Shown here: piece after piece, positions 60,501-64,000 of the stretch | Layout of the letters: the number at the start of each line of letters is the position of its first letter | Numbering within the stretch: position 1 is the stretch's first letter | Assembly: GCA_019925795.1 (NCBI GenBank) | Contig: CM034300.1 | Location: forward strand, 71,155,021 to 71,219,020 | From: Dendrobium chrysotoxum | Lineage: Eukaryota > Streptophyta > Magnoliopsida > Asparagales > Orchidaceae | Direction of reading: 5' to 3' | DNA length: 64,000 bases | Notes under the pieces: generated by a model | What the model was told of the DNA's origin: nothing | The model's input: only the letters and a program-made list of their open reading frames with translations | The model's database searches: none | Program-made: the position numbers and the translations under genes

Positions 60501-62063
60501 ATGTACTTGCATTCTTTTTTCTTTTTAGAACATGTAGAATGCTAATTCTATAACGTTGATTTTCATTGTTTCTAATATGAAACAATTCAATGTTGAGATA
60601 AAGCCTTGATATGTTTGAATTTGATATCATTGTGGTTAATTTTGATATTAATGTACATTTGTTTTGTGTTTCTATGAGGGTGTAATTTTACTGGATGGTC
60701 ATTAACCTAGTCAAGATTGGCTCAATAAACAGCTCATGAATCAAGGTCGACTACCCAAGTTTGAGTGAATGTTGAGTCGGCCTATCAACTCATGAGTTGG
60801 CTTATTTGAAATAAATAAAATAGAATATCCTTCTGCTTGAATTCATTGAATTGAGCTCAAGCTGGATTAATTAAGTCAAGCTCAAACCTAAGCTCGGCCT
60901 TGACTTGAGTCCTAAACACCCTTGGTCTTTATAATTGATCCTGTACCCTGTGGGACATTTGGTTGGTCTTTTTTCGGGGGATAATTTATCTATAAAAACA
61001 AGGTACTCTTTCATTTACTTGCACAATAATTCTCCTCTTATTATGCAGATGAATCAGGGAATATGCACCTTGTTGATGCATTTGTATTTCAAGCAGTGTC
61101 TGAGACCTTCAAAGACAAGATAATTGTGAGATATTATATATTAATATATTTATCGTATTACTGTTTCCAAAATGTTATTCTGATGAAGAGTTCATACAAT
61201 TTTTTCTAATGTGCCTTTTTAGAGATGATATTGGATATGTTAAACTTTCAGGTTGTTGCATCTGGAGGCCAGGAAGCTCTGCATATGGCGCATCCTGTTT
61301 TTTCTGGTACAATTCATAATGATTTATAAAACATCTTTATTGAAAAGATTCTTGGTTAGAAACTTGGCTTTGTCTGGTATGCTTTACTGTTTCTATGCTA
61401 TGCTGTACCAAATAAAGCCACTGCTACTCTTACAATGCCGGCTGAGCTGCTTTGCAATTGAATCACCCAAGGTTATGAGCCACCTTGGCGTTGCATGGAT
61501 AGTGTAGTGATTTTCCTTTGAATTTATTTCCAGAAAAATCAATATTGTGATTATCCAGTTGTTTTTTTTTGGAAAACAATGCAGAAGTAAAGCATTACCA
61601 AACGAAGCATTATTGTTATGACACATCAGATATTCTCCATTTTACCTGTTATAATCAAGTTTCAGATCTGACTCTTGAATTATTTGAACAGCTATAAGCC
61701 CGAAAGTTTTTGCTTTTGAGGTTGAACTTGGTATTGCAAGGTACCTTTTTTTTCTGTCAAAATTAGAATCCAGGCTCTTTGAATGCCGTATACTTTTTTA
61801 GCATTACCCTTGAGATCATTATATAGTTGAAGTTTTACTGTTATTTTTGTACTGATTTCTTGCCTTCCCTGCTAAATATTTTAGTTGCAACTTTTTTATA
61901 TTGTGTTTTGTTCTATTTTTTGCAGTAAAATTAGAGCAGTTAACTTTCTGCTTGAAGGCATTCATCTTGTTGCTTCTGTAGAAGCAACATTTCTTGGTGT
62001 TAGAGCAGGCGTTCATCCAACAATCCTTTATGACATTATTTCAAATGCTGCTGGTAGTTCATG
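54516..62063 (+). CDS. 5' eight exons of a plant ketose-bisphosphate aldolase class-II fusion protein (first 6PGDH-like domain), partial
   Basis: Exons: 54516-54617, 54747-54825, 55396-55473, 55550-55630, 61049-61125, 61252-61306, 61692-61740 and 61926-62063. All phases agree, giving 219 codons plus two bases with no stop. The order matches the first NAD-binding 6PGDH/3-hydroxyisobutyrate-dehydrogenase-like domain of the Arabidopsis At1g18270-type protein: VVSFFGLDGLCLELASLLVR, ELGGEYCTNP, GLHKDAVIVILSTLS, DAFVFQAVSETFKDK, VVASGG, then LLEGIHLVASVEA and LYDIISNAAGSSW. The full family protein (about 1,370 residues by recollection) adds a second such domain, a DUF1537 (OtnK-like kinase) domain and a class-II aldolase domain; these lie beyond the last exon found. 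The motif GLDGLC replaces GxGxxG, and SKIRAVN has Arg where the family usually has the Lys of KxxN. Introns use GT-AG except intron 4, which starts GC. It may be a real gene or a young pseudogene. Confidence 0.82.
56178..56330 (+). repeat. Tandem duplication, unit about 76 bp, in intron 4
   Basis: Two adjacent units, each 'tgat(c/t)caggtgagcct(c/t)ccac' through 'tgctggc(c/t)gtgggatcaag' to 'gatttaac/gca', at about 56178-56253 and 56254-56330. They are GC-rich in an AT-rich intron. The 70-codon frame across them is just the repeat. Confidence 0.85.
56985..57315 (+). repeat. Pyrimidine-rich (TTC/CTT)n low-complexity tract
   Basis: About 330 bp of mixed TTC, CTT and T runs on the plus strand. 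It could form triplex DNA and is a poor place to trust poly-Phe/Ser reading frames. Confidence 0.9.
57395..57436 (+). repeat. Microsatellite (AAAT)n / (AATT)n
   Basis: About ten AAAT units running into AATT units. Confidence 0.9.
57597..59640 (-). mobile_element. RTE-type LINE, 5' truncated, in intron 4
   Basis: Read on the minus strand, the element ends GACCCCACATAGTGGGATAAA plus (GTT)n, the standard 3' end of plant RTE LINEs (57598-57640). RT sequence is present in pieces: FGFMPGRSTMEAI and MIFIDLEKAYDKIPR (58520-58813), FVDD near 58370, then MLYGAECWSLKEKH and MSGFTLRDMIRN (57805-58086). The upstream part (57-60 kb side, 58813-59500) reads YMYKLAKQRDR and KKMKCGKVVGPD. The endonuclease is largely missing. 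It lies antisense to the host gene. Confidence 0.88.
57805..59500 (-). pseudogene. RTE reverse transcriptase remnant
   Basis: The three main open pieces (58813-59283, 58520-58813 and 57805-58086) belong to one RTE RT protein broken by stops and small shifts. The first holds the linker and the start of the RT domain (KVVGPDDISIEMWK). The second holds the finger/palm motif QNQFGFMPGRST. The third holds the C-terminal RTE-specific region. It cannot be functional. Confidence 0.85.
60094..60376 (+). repeat. Tandem duplication, unit 145 bp, in intron 4
   Basis: Two units (60094-60238 and 60239-60376) are nearly identical; one visible difference is 'catataac' against 'catatagc'. Each contains 'ttttctcatttttagg', which looks like a splice acceptor. 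The second copy continues into 'tggtggaatgagatgcactt'. Confidence 0.93.
60676..60927. mobile_element. Possible hAT-like element remnant ('gagctcaagct' type)
   Basis: The right end 'ttgagtcctaaacaccctt' and the interior 'gagctcaagctgg', 'ggctcaat' and 'gagttggctt' resemble the elements at 16160 and 46263. The left end (gagggtgta) is weak and no duplication was found. Confidence 0.3.
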
Positions 62064-62930
62064 GTAGTTCAATGCTTAATTATTCTGATGCATCTGATTT
62101 ATATATTACTTATTAGTCACTGACAATAAATGCCATACTACTGCGTGTACTATTCATTCTATTTGGTTTTCTTATTTGATGTATAGTATTTGTGGGATTT
62201 CCTTGTAAATATTGGCTGGTGCAACTATGTTGATGCAATGTAATGGGTTTCTTGTCCAAGCCTTGTTACATGTATTTAAAAGAATAAGTGCACACAATCA
62301 CTTTTTTCTGATCTTTTGTTTGTTGATTTGTTTTAGATATAGGAATAATCCAGTTGATTACTGTGATAAATGCCCAAGAATAAAGTTACTGGCTCGAGAA
62401 TGGCATTTGAAAGATAAAAATGGCCAAATTGGATTATTGACTGACTCAAATAATTCTTTTGGTACTGGCGTTAATCTCACAATATTAATAATAAAATTAA
62501 CAGTGGAAAAAATCATTATAATTTCCTTACACCCTTCTGTTGAACAATTTTGATATATTCATCTGACTAAATTTATGCTCAATAATTATGTGATTATCAT
62601 TTGAGAACATCAATACTAAAGTGGTTTACAAATCACAACTCTTTTAAAATTTTTCTCGCCTCCAATCATTGGGGGCAAGGGCAAACTCAAAAATATGTTT
62701 CTTACATTCTATCACATTTATTAGTTATGAGAAAGTTTGAGAGTTGTATTGATCTCACTTGATTTTATTGCAAGCAATCATATAGTTATATTCAGGCTGC
62801 ACATAGAGAAAACAAAAGAAACATACATGAATGGATATATGTAATTCAAAAATAAAGTTCCTTTGAAAAGTGAATTTTGTAATCCATAATTTCAGGAACC
62901 AAGAATTTATTTGAGTTGTTCATGTAAGGA
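62064..62930 (+). other. Presumed intron or downstream DNA; small unexplained frame
   Basis: It follows the donor 'tg|gtagtt' at 62063. A 113-codon frame (62212-62553) contains a Cys-Asp-Lys-Cys stretch (YCDKCPRIKLLAREW) preceded by a plausible acceptor 'ttgttttag', but it does not continue the aldolase-fusion protein and I do not recognise it. The rest is AT-rich. Confidence 0.35.
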
Positions 62931-63345
62931 TCCATTCCCTGAATGGAAGGGCCTGCACGGTTTGATGGGGATTTACGACACTTGCACTTATTTTCGTATA
63001 TGATTAGTCCAATCTTGTCAGCACATGCACGCCTTCAAGCACTCCCTCTCAAACTCGTGAATAGATATGCCAACTTGACAAATATCTTTTGAAATTCATT
63101 TGATGGGCGGGCTTTTGAATGGACACTAGATCAGTAGAAAGCTTAGGAACATGAAGAACATTAGTTTTAATAAACAATGGTCTAATTTTGATGTCTCCTA
63201 ATCCTGTTATTGTGATAAGAGTGCCATCAACAATATAGATTTTCATATTACTTGGACAAGGCGTGTGGGTGCTAAATTTTGATGGGGAATGTGTCATGTA
63301 ATATGTGGCTCCTAAATTAATGTCTAGAAGTTAGATTACATTATT
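62931..63345 (-). mobile_element. Deleted Ty1/copia remnant, minus strand
   Basis: On the minus strand, 63040-63340 reads as the copia protease/gag-pre-integrase region: LGATYYMTHSPSKFSTHT (DSGA decayed), then VLHVPKLSTDLVSIQK. It then jumps straight to a purine-rich GAGAGGGAG and TGCTTGAAGGC (63041 leftward), which looks like a polypurine tract and LTR start. Integrase, RT and RNase H are absent, so this is an internally deleted copy. The far LTR boundary is not clear. Confidence 0.7.
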
Positions 63346-64000
63346 TGATGCTTTTAAATTCATAAAAAATGACAAGACATATCTTAGAGTGCCAAAAAAA
63401 AGTTACGATCGGGTTGAACTTTTTTTTAAATTTTCAATTATCCATTAACTCTCATTATGCACTTCATTAAATTCTCTTTGATTTGGGCTTGTATTTGAAT
63501 TTATTTGGGTCATGCTATCATATGTCTCACCTTCAGTTCTTTGCTGTCCATCATAATATCCCCATTCCTTGCTCATTTTATTGTGTTTTCCATTCAATTT
63601 TCATTATTTTCCCTTGGTGTGTATTGATTTTCAGCAGTAGGCACGCCAGAGATTATCTTTGTTATCTAGATTTGGGTTTTAGACAACTTTGCTTTTCCAT
63701 TCTTGATGCTTTATTATTGCTTTGTGCTTGTCCTGCGTTTCCGCCTATCATTCATCACAAAAGCAGATGCTTCTTCGTAGTAGGGCTCACGTATAACTCC
63801 TCTTATGCTTTCCTTTACTGAAATGATAGAAATAGTCTCGTTTTACAGATTTTACCTCATCTTTTCCCAGGGTCAAAATCCTAACTTGATCAGATTCTAC
63901 ACTAGGACATACGAGAAACTCCTTCACTTATCATTCTCGATGAATTTTTTACGATCACATCTGCATTCTCACTTCATTTTAAGCTGATGGCCCAGTTGTG
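63346..64000. other. AT-rich DNA, no exon recognised
   Basis: T-rich sequence to the window end. None of the short frames continues the aldolase-fusion gene; the next expected exon should begin with G to complete a Trp codon. Confidence 0.45.

Overview
This window is nuclear DNA from a flowering plant with a transposon-rich genome; I cannot narrow the lineage further. The evidence is Ty1/copia and Ty3/gypsy LTR retrotransposons with initiator-tRNA-Met primer sites, two related L1-type LINEs, an RTE-type LINE, several MITE families, and a spliced gene matching the N-terminus of the plant 'ketose-bisphosphate aldolase class-II family' fusion protein. No prokaryotic features, tRNA, rRNA or CRISPR are present. 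Only one host gene is convincingly identified, and it runs off the right edge of what I can follow.

Layout. (1) 1-964 is intergenic. (2) 965-10598 is a complete Ty1/copia element of SIRE/Maximus type with 1.6-kb LTRs and a perfect TTATC target duplication. Its gag-pol is broken by stop codons that mostly look like C-to-T decay. The U3 part of its LTR carries a strikingly regular array of 15-bp palindromes in pairs 21 bp apart. (3) 10599-18009 is AT-rich DNA with a 230-bp duplication, one end of a CACTA transposon, Tourist-like MITEs, a Mutator-type MITE and two hAT-type non-autonomous elements. (4) 18010-23563 is a nearly full-length L1-type LINE on the minus strand with a 14-bp target duplication. 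(5) 23640-24103 is a hAT-type element, followed by a 32-bp minisatellite and Tourist-like MITEs to 26284. (6) 26285-42782 is a degenerate Ty3/gypsy element (TSD ATATT). Its 3' LTR is split by a 7,037-bp non-coding TG...CA element (35471-42507) that I cannot assign. (7) 43178-52220 is a second, plus-strand L1-type LINE of the same family, interrupted by two hAT-type elements and a 2.2-kb solo LTR. (8) 52236-54515 holds an RTE scrap, two Mutator-type MITEs and microsatellites. (9) 54516-62063 holds eight in-phase exons of the host gene. Its fourth intron (5.4 kb, apparent GC donor) contains an RTE LINE, simple repeats and a tandem duplication. (10) 62064-64000 contains a deleted copia remnant and no exon that I recognise.

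The transposons show clear relative timing. The gypsy element and the second LINE were hosts for later insertions, and target duplications survive for almost every insertion. The most notable items are the phased palindrome array in the copia promoter region, the unassigned 7-kb element, the families of short elements with shared ends, and the host gene with a substituted family-conserved lysine and a MITE 67 bp before its start codon.
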